A program made the translations under genes and the position numbers. From assembly GCA_041748075.1 (NCBI GenBank), contig JBGTDX010000083.1, forward strand, positions 1 to 64,000: a stretch of 64,000 nucleotides of DNA, given 5' to 3'. Below the pieces are notes generated by a model that searched no databases, had not been told where the DNA came from, and saw nothing but the letters and a program-made list of their open reading frames with translations. Position 1 is the first letter of the stretch; the number at the start of each line of letters is the position of its first letter. Of this stretch, positions 1-8,682 are shown one piece after another. This DNA comes from JBGSYJ01 sp041748075 (GTDB taxonomy: Bacteria > Acidobacteriota > Thermoanaerobaculia > Gp7-AA8).

Positions 1-120
1 TACCCCTCACCCGGCGCGCTTACACTCCGACAATCGTACCGGCATCGTGAATTCGCGCGCCACCCTCTCCCCGAACGCGATCTCCGCCACTGCCGCAATC
101 CCGGCGGGGAGAGGGGAGAC
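1..120. repeat. GC-rich inverted repeat, CCCTCTCCCC family
   Basis: This non-coding stretch before the LuxR gene holds the arms CCACCCTCTCCCC (about 67-80) and GGCGGGGAGAGGGGAG (about 101-118), which are complementary around a core of about 25 bases. The same arms recur at 30498-30700. This looks like a dispersed palindromic repeat. No gene is supported here. Confidence 0.6.
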
Positions 121-167
121 GAAGGCCGGCGCGTTGCTCGCCATACGCCGCCGGATTGTGTGGCTGG

Positions 168-1280
168 TCAACGCTCGATTGCTGCCGAACCACCCATCAC
201 CAGCCTGACAACTTCGGCCTGCCGATGGGTGCCGGTCTTCTGGAAGACCTGCTTCAACTGCGCTCGAACCGTTGCCATCATCACGTTTCGTTCCGATGCG
301 ATCTGCGCCAGCGACTTTCCCTCCCCCAGCGCGCACGCGAGCGCGTATTCGGACGCGGTGAGGCCGTAACTGCGCTGCAGGTGGTCGAGCATGCCTCTGC
401 GATCCGCCGGTGCGCTGATGAGAATCATGCACGCGGCGTCGGATCGCTCGAACGAATCGGGAGGAACGGCCGCAACGAGGAGAAGCAGCGGAGAGGCTCC
501 CGACGGGCAAGTCAGGGCGACTTGCGAACGACCGGAGAGCTCGCCGTTCGCGGCTGCGTGAATCATGCCGCGCAGACGGTTCGTATCTTCCGTTGAAGCT
601 GCGGTGAGTGCGCCGCGATCGAGCGACATCCCATCGCGGCGCGCAATGATCGCGCTCCCAAGCTCATTCGCCCACAGAAGCCGTCCATCCCGGTCCGTAA
701 GGAGCACCGCTGTGGCAAGGGCTGCCAGCGCATTCATTCCAACGGCCCCTGAATAATTCGCGGCTCGAAGCCGGAACCAGCATCGTACTGCTGTGGAGAC
801 ATGAGGAAGAATCAGTTGCATCAGCCGCACGTCGTCCGCCGAGTACTCGAAACGGGAGGCATCGCGGTAGACGACGAGCGAACCGGCAAGCACGTCGTCC
901 TTGATCGCGAATCCGCCGATCTGGTGGTCTAACCGAGATCGTAGATAGAAATCGTTCCAGACTTCGGTGCTCCTGATCTGCTCTTTCTGGAGCAGCATCG
1001 CTTCAGTCAGAACTTCACCTTCCCCGCGCCGTTGCGCTTCGTCGGCAATCACGTCGATGGAGCCGTAATAGTCCCGATAAAGATCGAAGACCGGCCCCGG
1101 GGAGCGAGGATCGAGTACCGCAAACGGAAAGCTGCCGTTTGCGGTCTCGCGGACGACGAGCCCGGAGACCGATGATTGAAATGCATCCGAGATGCCGCTC
1201 ATGGCCGAAGGCCAGAGCTCCGGATCGAGAGGAGCCCGGTGAATCAGATCGAGCAATTTCGAAAGGTTTTGCGCTCTCAC
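168..1280 (-). CDS. LuxR-family transcriptional regulator with PAS-like region
   Basis: This encodes a 370-residue DNA-binding regulator. The last 65 residues form a LuxR/GerE helix-turn-helix, recognisable from LTASEYALACALGEGKSLAQ followed by MATVRAQLKQVFQKTG. The central part (about 180-290, with TAVLLTDRDGRLLWAN) resembles a PAS fold, and the first 170 residues may be a further sensor region. It has no receiver domain and no partner kinase or operon nearby, so it is probably an orphan one-component regulator. The ligand and target genes cannot be read from the sequence. Confidence 0.8.
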   Translation of the reverse strand: MRAQNLSKLLDLIHRAPLDPELWPSAMSGISDAFQSSVSGLVVRETANGSFPFAVLDPRSPGPVFDLYRDYYGSIDVIADEAQRRGEGEVLTEAMLLQKEQIRSTEVWNDFYLRSRLDHQIGGFAIKDDVLAGSLVVYRDASRFEYSADDVRLMQLILPHVSTAVRCWFRLRAANYSGAVGMNALAALATAVLLTDRDGRLLWANELGSAIIARRDGMSLDRGALTAASTEDTNRLRGMIHAAANGELSGRSQVALTCPSGASPLLLLVAAVPPDSFERSDAACMILISAPADRRGMLDHLQRSYGLTASEYALACALGEGKSLAQIASERNVMMATVRAQLKQVFQKTGTHRQAEVVRLVMGGSAAIER

Positions 1281-1375
1281 GCCGTCTCACGACCGATTTC
1301 TTCGGGGACGCTCGATGCTATCTCAATACTGCAATTCTGGAAAGGCCTGGCTGCGAGGGAACGCTTCCTCGTTGC

Positions 1376-1927
1376 TTATGGCCACAAGAGCGACAGATCA
1401 ATCTCGGCGGCGTCGAACGGCTCCGCGTGGACTCGATCGCCGGCACGATGGGATTCGATCTTCGCCCAGCGGTCGCCTTCGCGACGATAAACCTCGAGCG
1501 TTCGTTCGCCGGGGGCGATCAGCCACAGCCATGTCACGTGATTCCGGGCGTACGCGGGACACTTTCGTTGATGATCGAGCTCGAACGTGGAAGGCGAGAG
1601 AATCTCGCAAACCCAGTCGGGGGCCACGGTGAACGCCGGATCGTCGGGCAGCACGTCGATCGTCTCGTGGCGCCACCCTGCGATGTCGGGGACGAGAACG
1701 TCGCCACCGAGATGCAGTTCGGGCTCGTACAGAATCCACCAGCCTCCCGGACCTCTCAGTCCTCGGTCGAACCGGTCATAGAGCGCGCCGACCAGAGCCG
1801 TTCCGACCCGCGCGTGCCGGATTCTCGGTCGCGGTGACGCAAAGAGATCGCCTCCCACGATCTCCGCAACCTTGTGCTCCGGGACCGCGAGCAGGTCCTC
1901 ATAAGTCGCTCCCCGCTTGCTGCTCAT
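1376..1927 (-). CDS. Uma2 family (DUF820) restriction-endonuclease-fold protein
   Basis: This 183-residue protein has the Uma2/DUF820 pattern: an N-terminal TYEDLLAVPEHKVAEIVGG, the central LVPDIAGWR and then VCEILSPST, which supply the PD-(D/E)xK-like acidic residues. The family is abundant in cyanobacteria and other bacteria as singletons of unknown role. It stands alone between the LuxR gene and a repeat, with no methylase or antitoxin partner visible, so biological function is not assignable. Confidence 0.8.
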   Translation of the reverse strand: MSSKRGATYEDLLAVPEHKVAEIVGGDLFASPRPRIRHARVGTALVGALYDRFDRGLRGPGGWWILYEPELHLGGDVLVPDIAGWRHETIDVLPDDPAFTVAPDWVCEILSPSTFELDHQRKCPAYARNHVTWLWLIAPGERTLEVYRREGDRWAKIESHRAGDRVHAEPFDAAEIDLSLLWP

Positions 1928-1976
1928 ACGAGAATGCTACCTCGGATCGGGGGCGCATAGCTGCGGATGAAACGGG

Positions 1977-2055
1977 TGTCAACCTGAGCGAAGCGAAGGA
2001 TCTTCTCGAAAGGATCGAGTGTCTCAAGAAGATCCTTCGCCTCGCTCAGGATGAC
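1977..2055. repeat. REP-like inverted repeat (CCTGAGCGAAGCGAAGGATC family), copy 1
   Basis: The left arm CCTGAGCGAAGCGAAGGATC (from 1983) and a right arm reading GATCCTTCGCCTCGCTCAGG (2031-2050) are near-perfect reverse complements, with GTGTCA and GATGACA at the outer ends. Related copies lie at 27017-27104 and 63619-63706, plus a half copy inside PEP carboxylase. It lies in the 290-bp gap between the Uma2 gene and ppc; the rest of that gap shows nothing else recognisable. Confidence 0.85.
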
Positions 2056-2218
2056 AAGTCCTTCAGATCCTTCCGTCCAAACAAGTTCATCAGAAGCGGC
2101 CGCGGCATGATCGTGCAGGCTCCAGGTGTCGTACAGATTCCCTGCTCGAAAAGGCAGGGCCTCGGAGGGCCCTGCCATATGCGGCGGTCCATCGTTCTTC
2201 AGGTAGTAGACTTGCCCG

Positions 2219-4984
2219 ATGTCCGACGATCCGCACAAGCCTCTCCGCGATGACATTCATCTCCTCGGGGATCTACTCGGGGAGACGCTGCGCTCGCAGG
2301 AGAGTGATGAGCTTTTCGAGATGGTCGAACGGGTGCGGGCGCTGGCCAAGAGTGGGCGGGCGGGCAGTGAGGAGGACTTCGCCAGGCTCGCGGATCTTCT
2401 CGCCGCGATGCCGGCGGAAGAAGCGCTTCCAATCGCGCGGGCGTTTTCCCATTTTCTCAATCTTGCGAACATTGCAGAGCAGCATCATCGTGTGCGGCGG
2501 CGTCGGGATTACCAGCGGGTTCCGGATGCTCCTCCCCAGAAGGGTTCCTGCGATGAAGTGTTCGCAAGGCTGCGCAAACAGGGCATCACCGCGGACGAGC
2601 TCTTCGAGACCGTCACCACGTTCTGCATCGAGCTCGTCCTCACAGCGCATCCCACCGAAGTCGTACGTCGAACCCTGCTCCAGAAGTATGGGCGCATCGC
2701 GGACCTGCTCGCACGCGGCGACCATGACGATGTGACCGTCCCGGAAAAGGAAGAGATCGAGCAGGCGCTCCGGCGTGAAGTCACGGCTGCGTGGGAGACG
2801 GACGAAGTGCGCCATGAGAAACCCGACCCGCTCGACGAGGTCAAGGGCGGCCTGTTCATTTTCGAACAGACTCTCTGGGCCGCGCTTCCGCAATACATGC
2901 GCACGCTCGATCGCGCGCTTCAGAAGCATACGGGGAAATCTCTGCCGCTCGAGACGATTCCCGTGCGCTTCGGGTCGTGGATCGGGGGCGATCGCGACGG
3001 AAACCCGAACGTCACGCCGGAGGTGACTGGAAAGGCATGCCTGCTCGCACGCTGGGTCGCCGCAGAGCTCTATCTGGACGAGATCGACACGCTCCGCTCC
3101 GTGCTGTCGATGGCGTCGGGATCGAACGAGCTGAACGAAGTGCTTGGCGGTGAAACGCACGAGCCGTACCGCGCACTGCTGCGAACGCTACGCGACCGGC
3201 TCATCGCAACGAGAAGGACTCTCGAGAGAGCGCTCAGGACGCCCGACGGGTGGCGCACCTGGCCGGGAACAGAATCAGGAAGACGAAGTCCTGCGGGCGA
3301 GCACGATTCACCGGACGCTGCTAACTCCGTAGATCCAACAGCGGGATCCTCTGCTTCGCTCAGGATGACACGCGGCGGGAGGCCGGCGCCCATCGACCAC
3401 CTCGACGATCTGCTCGAACCTCTCCATCTCTGCTATCGATCCCTTCACGAGACCGGAAATGGCATCATTGCGGAAGGGCGGCTGCTCGATCTCATCCGCC
3501 GCGTCCGCTGCTTCGGACTCACGCTCGTCCGGCTCGACATCCGGCAGGACTCTGCTCGACACACGGCGCTGCTCGGTGCGATCACGCGCGAGCTCGGTGC
3601 TGGCAACTATGAAGAATGGGATGAAGTACAGCGGCAGGAGTTCCTCGTCTCCGAGCTTCGCTCCCGCCGCCCCCTGATCCCGGCTGCTCTCGCTCTGGAG
3701 AACGACGAACAGGACGTCCTCGACACCTTCCGCGCAATCGCCGCGATTCCGGCGGAATCGCTGGGAGCCTACGTCATCACGATGGCGAGCCAGCCCTCGG
3801 ACGTCCTGGCAGTGGCTCTGCTGCAGAAGGAAACGAATGTTCCGAGGCCTTTGCGCGTCGTTCCGTTGTTCGAAACGATCGCCGATCTTCAACGCGCGGG
3901 CGATACAGTTGAAGGTCTTCTGCGGATCGCTCCGTATCGCGAATCGATCGACAACAGGCAGGAGATCATGGTCGGCTACTCCGACTCCTCGAAAGACTCA
4001 GGCAGATTTGCAGCCGCGTGGGAGCTCTACAAGGCGCAGGAAAAGCTCGTGGAGGTGTGCCGCGCCGAAGGCGTTGAGCTCACTCTTTTCCACGGGCGTG
4101 GAGGGAGCGTGGGGCGCGGGGGCGGACCGACGTACCTGGCCATCGCCTCACAGCCGCCCGGCTCCGTCGATGGGCGACTGCGCGTAACGGTGCAGGGAGA
4201 AATGATTCAGGCGGAGTTCGGGCTCGCCGGAATCGCACTCAGAACGCTCGAGATCTATACGACTGCCACACTAGACGCGACGCTCGCACCCAACGAATCG
4301 CCGCAGCCGGAGTGGCGCGAGACGATCGAACGGATGTCGGCCCGATCACGTGAAAGGTACAGGAACGTGGTCTATGAAAGTTCCCGTTTCATCGACTATT
4401 TCCGGTACGCAACTCCCGAGGTCGAGCTCGGAGACTTGAACATCGGGAGCCGTCCAGCTCGTCGCGCCGGGTCGAAGTCGGGTGTCGAAACTCTGCGCGC
4501 GATTCCCTGGCAGTTTGCCTGGACGCAGTGCCGGCTGCTTCTCCCCTCCTGGCTCGGGCTGGCCGCAGCCATCGAAACGTCCGGCTCCGATCCCGCCGTG
4601 AACACGATGTACCGTGACTGGCCCTTCTTCCGCTCGATGATCGAGCTGATGGAAATGGTTCTGGCGAAAGCCGAGCCGGGGATCGCCGCGCATTACGAAC
4701 GCCTGCTCGTTCCGGATGAACTGCGGGAGATCGGGATAGAGCTTCGCGACGAGTTATTGCGAACGTCAAAGCTCGTGCTCGAGGTCACAGGTCATGAGCA
4801 GCTTCTCGAATCGAACCCCGTACTGCGCCGCTCGATCGACGTGAGAAATCCGTATGTCGATCCGATCAACCTCGTGCAGGCGGAAGTCCTCCGGCGCTAT
4901 CGAAAGGACAAGGACGGGAAATTGCGCGACGCATTCGTCGTGACCGTGAACGGAATCTCGGCAGGAATGCGGAACACGGGCTAG
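2219..4984 (+). CDS. ppc: Phosphoenolpyruvate carboxylase
   Basis: This 921-residue enzyme carboxylates PEP to oxaloacetate and so refills the TCA cycle. Bacterial-type signatures are present in order: VLTAHPTEVVRRT with the catalytic His (about residue 144), GSWIGGDRDGNPNVT (about 255), MVGYSDSSKDSGR and FHGRGGSVGRGGG (about 585-640). The C terminus ends NGISAGMRNTG, the conserved PEPC tail. Oddly, about residues 336-385, between the RLIATRRTLE and LLEPLHLCYRSL regions, contain a low-complexity stretch that includes SSASLRMT, encoded by a half copy of the REP-like repeat. The frame stays open, so the protein is probably still made. Confidence 0.95.
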   Translation: MSDDPHKPLRDDIHLLGDLLGETLRSQESDELFEMVERVRALAKSGRAGSEEDFARLADLLAAMPAEEALPIARAFSHFLNLANIAEQHHRVRRRRDYQRVPDAPPQKGSCDEVFARLRKQGITADELFETVTTFCIELVLTAHPTEVVRRTLLQKYGRIADLLARGDHDDVTVPEKEEIEQALRREVTAAWETDEVRHEKPDPLDEVKGGLFIFEQTLWAALPQYMRTLDRALQKHTGKSLPLETIPVRFGSWIGGDRDGNPNVTPEVTGKACLLARWVAAELYLDEIDTLRSVLSMASGSNELNEVLGGETHEPYRALLRTLRDRLIATRRTLERALRTPDGWRTWPGTESGRRSPAGEHDSPDAANSVDPTAGSSASLRMTRGGRPAPIDHLDDLLEPLHLCYRSLHETGNGIIAEGRLLDLIRRVRCFGLTLVRLDIRQDSARHTALLGAITRELGAGNYEEWDEVQRQEFLVSELRSRRPLIPAALALENDEQDVLDTFRAIAAIPAESLGAYVITMASQPSDVLAVALLQKETNVPRPLRVVPLFETIADLQRAGDTVEGLLRIAPYRESIDNRQEIMVGYSDSSKDSGRFAAAWELYKAQEKLVEVCRAEGVELTLFHGRGGSVGRGGGPTYLAIASQPPGSVDGRLRVTVQGEMIQAEFGLAGIALRTLEIYTTATLDATLAPNESPQPEWRETIERMSARSRERYRNVVYESSRFIDYFRYATPEVELGDLNIGSRPARRAGSKSGVETLRAIPWQFAWTQCRLLLPSWLGLAAAIETSGSDPAVNTMYRDWPFFRSMIELMEMVLAKAEPGIAAHYERLLVPDELREIGIELRDELLRTSKLVLEVTGHEQLLESNPVLRRSIDVRNPYVDPINLVQAEVLRRYRKDKDGKLRDAFVVTVNGISAGMRNTG
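3273..3371. repeat. Half copy of the REP-like repeat inside ppc
   Basis: Bases 3343-3371 (GGATCCTCTGCTTCGCTCAG followed by GATGACAC) match the right arm of the repeat at 63619-63706 with few differences. A weak, degraded left-arm resemblance lies near 3273-3292. The segment is in frame with ppc and adds residues absent from PEPC proteins I can recall. Confidence 0.65.
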
Positions 4985-5103
4985 GACTTTCGGGACTGTT
5001 ACCGGTGGTTGCGCTTCGCTTGCCACCGGCTACCCTCTGCTGCACCTCCGGCGCAGAAAACCGGCTACGGCAACGGCGAAAGATCCATCAATCCGTTTCT
5101 CCG

Positions 5104-6378
5104 CTACGCCACGACCAGATACTGTTTGCCGATTCCGACTTCGCGCTTGATCAGATTCAGGCAGCGGATCGTGTACTGGAACCGTTTGCCGGCCGCGGAT
5201 GAAATCACCGGGCCCGACAACTGTCTATGCGGTCTCGCGCTTCCGGGCTTGTGCGACTTGAACGAGGCTTTCGAAAACGGGCTCGGCTTGTCGAGATCGA
5301 TGATCACCTCTTCAACGATCGCATCGGCCCCGCCAAGGTAGCGGAAATCCCACTCGACCCCTTCGCCAACTCGCAGTGAAAGCTCTTCAGGGTTCGTCAC
5401 CACAAAGATTCTCCCGGCGCTCTGCCCGATGTCGACGCGGACCGGATAGGTCCGGATTCCGGGATCCTGCTCTTCGAGTTGAAGGGGATGAATCAATCGA
5501 TCCGACGAGGCCGGGGGTGCAGCCACGAGCGAGGGTGATTCCGCTCGGGGAGGCGCCGGAATGAAAGACGACGGTCGCGGGCGGTTTTCCGGCGTCAGCC
5601 AGTTCGCCATTGGTCCGTCTGACGAGGACACTCGAGATCGGGACCGTCGGGAGCTTTTTGGTGCAGCCGGCTTTTTGGCGGGCTTCGCAGCCGCGGCCGC
5701 AGGCGGCCCCTTCTGCGTTGCCGCACTGGCGACTGGAGCAGACTTCGATTTCATCGCCGTAGCCCCGGAAGGAGAAGACCCAACGCCTCGCTTCTTCCCG
5801 GCTGCAGCCTTCGGCGCCGCTGGCCGCGCAACAGCCTTCTTGACTGCACGCCCCGCCGTGACCTTTTTCGCTGCTGAGGTCTTTGCAACCAGTTTCTTTA
5901 CCGGAGCCTTCTTCGCCGGAGCCCTCTTCGCCGGAGCCTTCTTCGCCGGAGCCTTCTTCGCGGGGGCCTTCTTCGGTGCGGCCTTTTTCGGTGCGGCCTT
6001 TTTCGCGGAAGGTCTCGCCCCGGTTCTCTTAGCCGTCGTGACCCGTCTGGAGACTGCTCTCGCGGAAGCTGCTGTCTTTCGGGCCAGCTTCTTGACGGCC
6101 GTCGCAGCGCGGCGTGCTACCGATTTTCCGGCTGAGGCTGTTCTGGGAGCCTTACCCGGCCGCCTCGGAGCTTTCGGGAGAGCAGCCGATTTCCTGGAAG
6201 CGGACGGCGGCTTCGATGACCGCGATCTTTCCTTCGAGGCGGGCTTCCCGGAGGAAGCTTTCTTATTTGACTTCAAGGATTTAGCCGAAGCTGAAGTTGC
6301 TCTTCGTACCCCGGATGCCTGAGGCTTCTTCTTCGATGGCGATGCACCACCGGATTTCTTGCCTTTCACGGCTGGCAT
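5104..6378 (-). CDS. Histone H1-like Lys/Ala/Pro-rich protein with C-terminal beta domain
   Basis: This protein of about 424 residues starts at MPAVKGKKSG; an upstream Met is possible. Residues 1 to about 270 are extremely basic and contain tandem KKAPA pentapeptides, like histone H1 tails and bacterial HctB or AlgP-type proteins that bind DNA. The last 130 or so residues are different: a hydrophobic, beta-rich segment (YPVRVDIGQSAGRIFVVTNP, then LRVGEGVEWDFRYLGGAD) ending in IGKQYLVVA. It is not in an operon. Nucleoid binding by the tail is inferred from composition. The function of the C-terminal domain is unknown. Confidence 0.75.
   Translation of the reverse strand: MPAVKGKKSGGASPSKKKPQASGVRRATSASAKSLKSNKKASSGKPASKERSRSSKPPSASRKSAALPKAPRRPGKAPRTASAGKSVARRAATAVKKLARKTAASARAVSRRVTTAKRTGARPSAKKAAPKKAAPKKAPAKKAPAKKAPAKRAPAKKAPVKKLVAKTSAAKKVTAGRAVKKAVARPAAPKAAAGKKRGVGSSPSGATAMKSKSAPVASAATQKGPPAAAAAKPAKKPAAPKSSRRSRSRVSSSDGPMANWLTPENRPRPSSFIPAPPRAESPSLVAAPPASSDRLIHPLQLEEQDPGIRTYPVRVDIGQSAGRIFVVTNPEELSLRVGEGVEWDFRYLGGADAIVEEVIIDLDKPSPFSKASFKSHKPGSARPHRQLSGPVISSAAGKRFQYTIRCLNLIKREVGIGKQYLVVA
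5891..6008. repeat. 15-bp tandem repeat encoding KKAPA pentapeptides
   Basis: About seven imperfect 15-bp units (TTCTTCGCCGGAGCC and variants on the + strand) lie head to tail inside the histone-like gene. The DNA periodicity matches the pentapeptide periodicity of the protein, so copy number could change by slippage without breaking the frame. Confidence 0.85.
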
Positions 6379-6510
6379 ATCGTCTCCACCAATCCCGTAT
6401 TCCGGCCCAGATTTGGGAGGGCCGAAAAGAATGGCGCAATATACCAACGGGCCGCGTTATTAGCCAGCGGTTTGTGCAGAAAGTGGAAGGTGGACTTCCC
6501 TGGGGCCCCC

Positions 6511-7851
6511 CTACGAGTCGCGGCCGATCTCCTCACGCAACGCTTCCAGCAGCCTTGCCGCGATCGCCCGTATCTGGTCGTCCGATTCCCCCTCGACCAT
6601 GACCCGGGCGAGATTCTCGGTCCCCGAGTAGCGCACCAGGATCCGGCCGCGGCCGGCGAGCTCGGACTCACACTCGGCGGCGACACGCGAGTACGTTTCG
6701 AGAGACTCGATCGGCGGCTTCGAGCTTACTTTCAGGTTCAGCAGAATCTGCGGCATCGGTTCGAACGTCTGCAACTGCGAGAAGGGCTTCGAAACGTCAT
6801 GCAGCAGCTGGCTGACCATGAGCCCGGTGTGAAGACCATCACCCGTGGTGTGGACGAGCAGGTCGATGATGTGCCCGGACTGCTCGCCTCCAAGCATCGC
6901 GTGATTCTCCACCATCATCTCGAGCACGTACTTGTCTCCTACGGCCGCACGCAGGAGACAAATGCCTTCGTCCTCGAGCTTCTTTTCAAATCCGAGGTTC
7001 GACATGACGGTAGCGACAACCATGTTTCCGGCGAGCTTTCCTTCTGTTTTTTCCCGCACCGCCCAGAGATAGAGGATCTCGTCGCCGTTGCGCACGGTTC
7101 CCTGATCATCGACAAAGATCGCCCGATCGGCATCCCCATCGAAGGCGATGCCGAGATGTGCGCCCTCCCGCCGAACCACGTCAGCCAGGCCCTCGGGATG
7201 AAGCGCTCCCGACTGGTCATTGATATTTCGCCCGTTCGGTGCAGCGTTCACTACTGTGACCTCTGCGCCGGCACGGCGGAAGACATCCGGACCAATGCGG
7301 TAGGCAGCCCCATGTCCTGTATCGAGAACGACACGCTGGCCGGCCAGCGCGCCCGGCGGTAGACCACCCACGAGGAAGTCCTCGTATTTCCGGATCAGTT
7401 CCGGAGCCTCGACAAGCGGCGCGTCATCGACGGTTTTCCCTTCCCGTCTCAGCGCGAGCAGTTCCTCTTCAATGGCTTTCTCGAGCGCATCGGACAACTT
7501 CATTCCGTCGGAGCCGAAGATCTTCACGCCGTTGTCTTCGAAAGGGTTGTGCGATGCAGAGATCGAAATACCGGCTGCGGCGGTCGACGTCCGGCAGAGG
7601 AAGGCAACAGCCGGAGTCGGTACGATCCCGATGAACTCTGCCACTCCTCCGCCCGCCTGGATTCCGGCAGTCAATGAATGGGCAATTCGTGGTCCGGATT
7701 CCCTGGTGTCCATGCCAAGGAGAATCGAAGGTGGACCATCGGAGGCGAGCCTGTGCGCCAGGGCCTCGCCCAGGGCAAACATCGTGGCAGTGTCGAGAGG
7801 AAATTCATCCGCGCGTGCGCGGATACCATCAGTTCCGAATAAAGATCTCAT
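6511..7851 (-). CDS. glmM: Phosphoglucosamine mutase
   Basis: This 446-residue enzyme converts glucosamine-6-phosphate to glucosamine-1-phosphate for UDP-GlcNAc synthesis. It begins RSLFGTDGIRA, carries the phosphoserine loop ISASHNPFEDNG (Ser about residue 100), the metal-binding DGDADR (about 245) and the C-terminal phosphate loop VRYSGTENLARVMVEG, all diagnostic of GlmM. It is the last gene of the murA-folP-cdaA-cdaR-glmM run, about 120 bp after cdaR. The cdaA-cdaR-glmM order is the classical arrangement, and CdaA can bind GlmM in other bacteria. Confidence 0.96.
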   Translation of the reverse strand: MRSLFGTDGIRARADEFPLDTATMFALGEALAHRLASDGPPSILLGMDTRESGPRIAHSLTAGIQAGGGVAEFIGIVPTPAVAFLCRTSTAAAGISISASHNPFEDNGVKIFGSDGMKLSDALEKAIEEELLALRREGKTVDDAPLVEAPELIRKYEDFLVGGLPPGALAGQRVVLDTGHGAAYRIGPDVFRRAGAEVTVVNAAPNGRNINDQSGALHPEGLADVVRREGAHLGIAFDGDADRAIFVDDQGTVRNGDEILYLWAVREKTEGKLAGNMVVATVMSNLGFEKKLEDEGICLLRAAVGDKYVLEMMVENHAMLGGEQSGHIIDLLVHTTGDGLHTGLMVSQLLHDVSKPFSQLQTFEPMPQILLNLKVSSKPPIESLETYSRVAAECESELAGRGRILVRYSGTENLARVMVEGESDDQIRAIAARLLEALREEIGRDS

Positions 7852-7971
7852 GGCCGCAGGGTATCAGGAGCGCGCGATGGATCGCGATAGTGAAGAAAAT
7901 CCGCTCCGCGAGATCTCGAGTCTGATGTCGGGGACGAACGGCGTCGGGAACGGCAGCCCCGAGCTGACTGC

Positions 7972-8682
7972 CTACTCGCTACCCTCTCCCTCATCGGGAA
8001 CACCCTCGCCCTCTACCTCGACCGGAGGAGGCGGCACCACCGTCACGGTCACAACGACGCTCGTCGGCTTGGAGATCCGGACCAGGGGGTGGTCCGAGAC
8101 GAGCCCGACGGTGGATTGGAAGGACGACAGGCGCCCGGAGAGAATGACCCGTTCGGTCGCAACCTCGTCGACGTTCTTGATGAAGGAGGCAGGGCCGGTC
8201 ACTTCCGCGCGATCCGGAACGACCGTGATCTCCCCAAGGTTATAGCCGGGCGGGAGCTCTCCAACCGTGAAGGCCCGGATCGGAACCAGCCCCTGCCGGC
8301 GCGGCTCGAGCGTGAGACTGACCAGCGCTGGATCTATGGTGACGACTTCGACGTCCTGAGGCAGGTTGAGGGATTCGGGGCGGATCGGCAGTGAAAGCGG
8401 CCCCGGGCGGTTGCCGGTCAGATCGAGTGTCACCTCCAGATTCGAAGACGACAGAGACTGGAGCACTGACGGTCTGCCCCGCAACCAGACGTTGACGCGA
8501 TCCTGCACGGTGGTCGTGACGATCAGATCGCGCGGAATACCCATGAGACTGAGCTGCACTTCGAACGGACGCTCGACCGGTCTCTCGCGCCGCGGTGCCG
8601 ACTGCACGGTCCAGAACACCAGTGCGATGAACAAAGCCAGGAGTTTCATGCCGGGGTCGGCGAGAATCGTCCGGATTTTCAT
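7972..8682 (-). CDS. cdaR: CdaR/YbbR-domain regulator of diadenylate cyclase
   Basis: This 236-residue protein has one N-terminal membrane helix (about 13-28, MKLLALFIALVFWTVQS) followed by YbbR repeats, seen as VNVWLRGRPSVLQSL, then VSLTLEPRRQGLVPI and VTGPASFIKNVDEV. It ends in a Pro/Glu-rich tail. YbbR proteins sit outside the membrane and modulate CdaA. The start ATG overlaps the cdaA stop by four bases, so translation is probably coupled. A longer upstream reading is possible but would overlap cdaA deeply. Confidence 0.9.
   Translation of the reverse strand: MKIRTILADPGMKLLALFIALVFWTVQSAPRRERPVERPFEVQLSLMGIPRDLIVTTTVQDRVNVWLRGRPSVLQSLSSSNLEVTLDLTGNRPGPLSLPIRPESLNLPQDVEVVTIDPALVSLTLEPRRQGLVPIRAFTVGELPPGYNLGEITVVPDRAEVTGPASFIKNVDEVATERVILSGRLSSFQSTVGLVSDHPLVRISKPTSVVVTVTVVPPPPVEVEGEGVPDEGEGSE

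Noticed and set aside
5561..6322. A 253-codon open frame rich in FAGAFFAGAFF on the + strand
   Set aside because: It is the antisense of the KKAPA repeats of the histone-like gene; the hydrophobic repeats are a mirror of AAG/GCC-rich codons.
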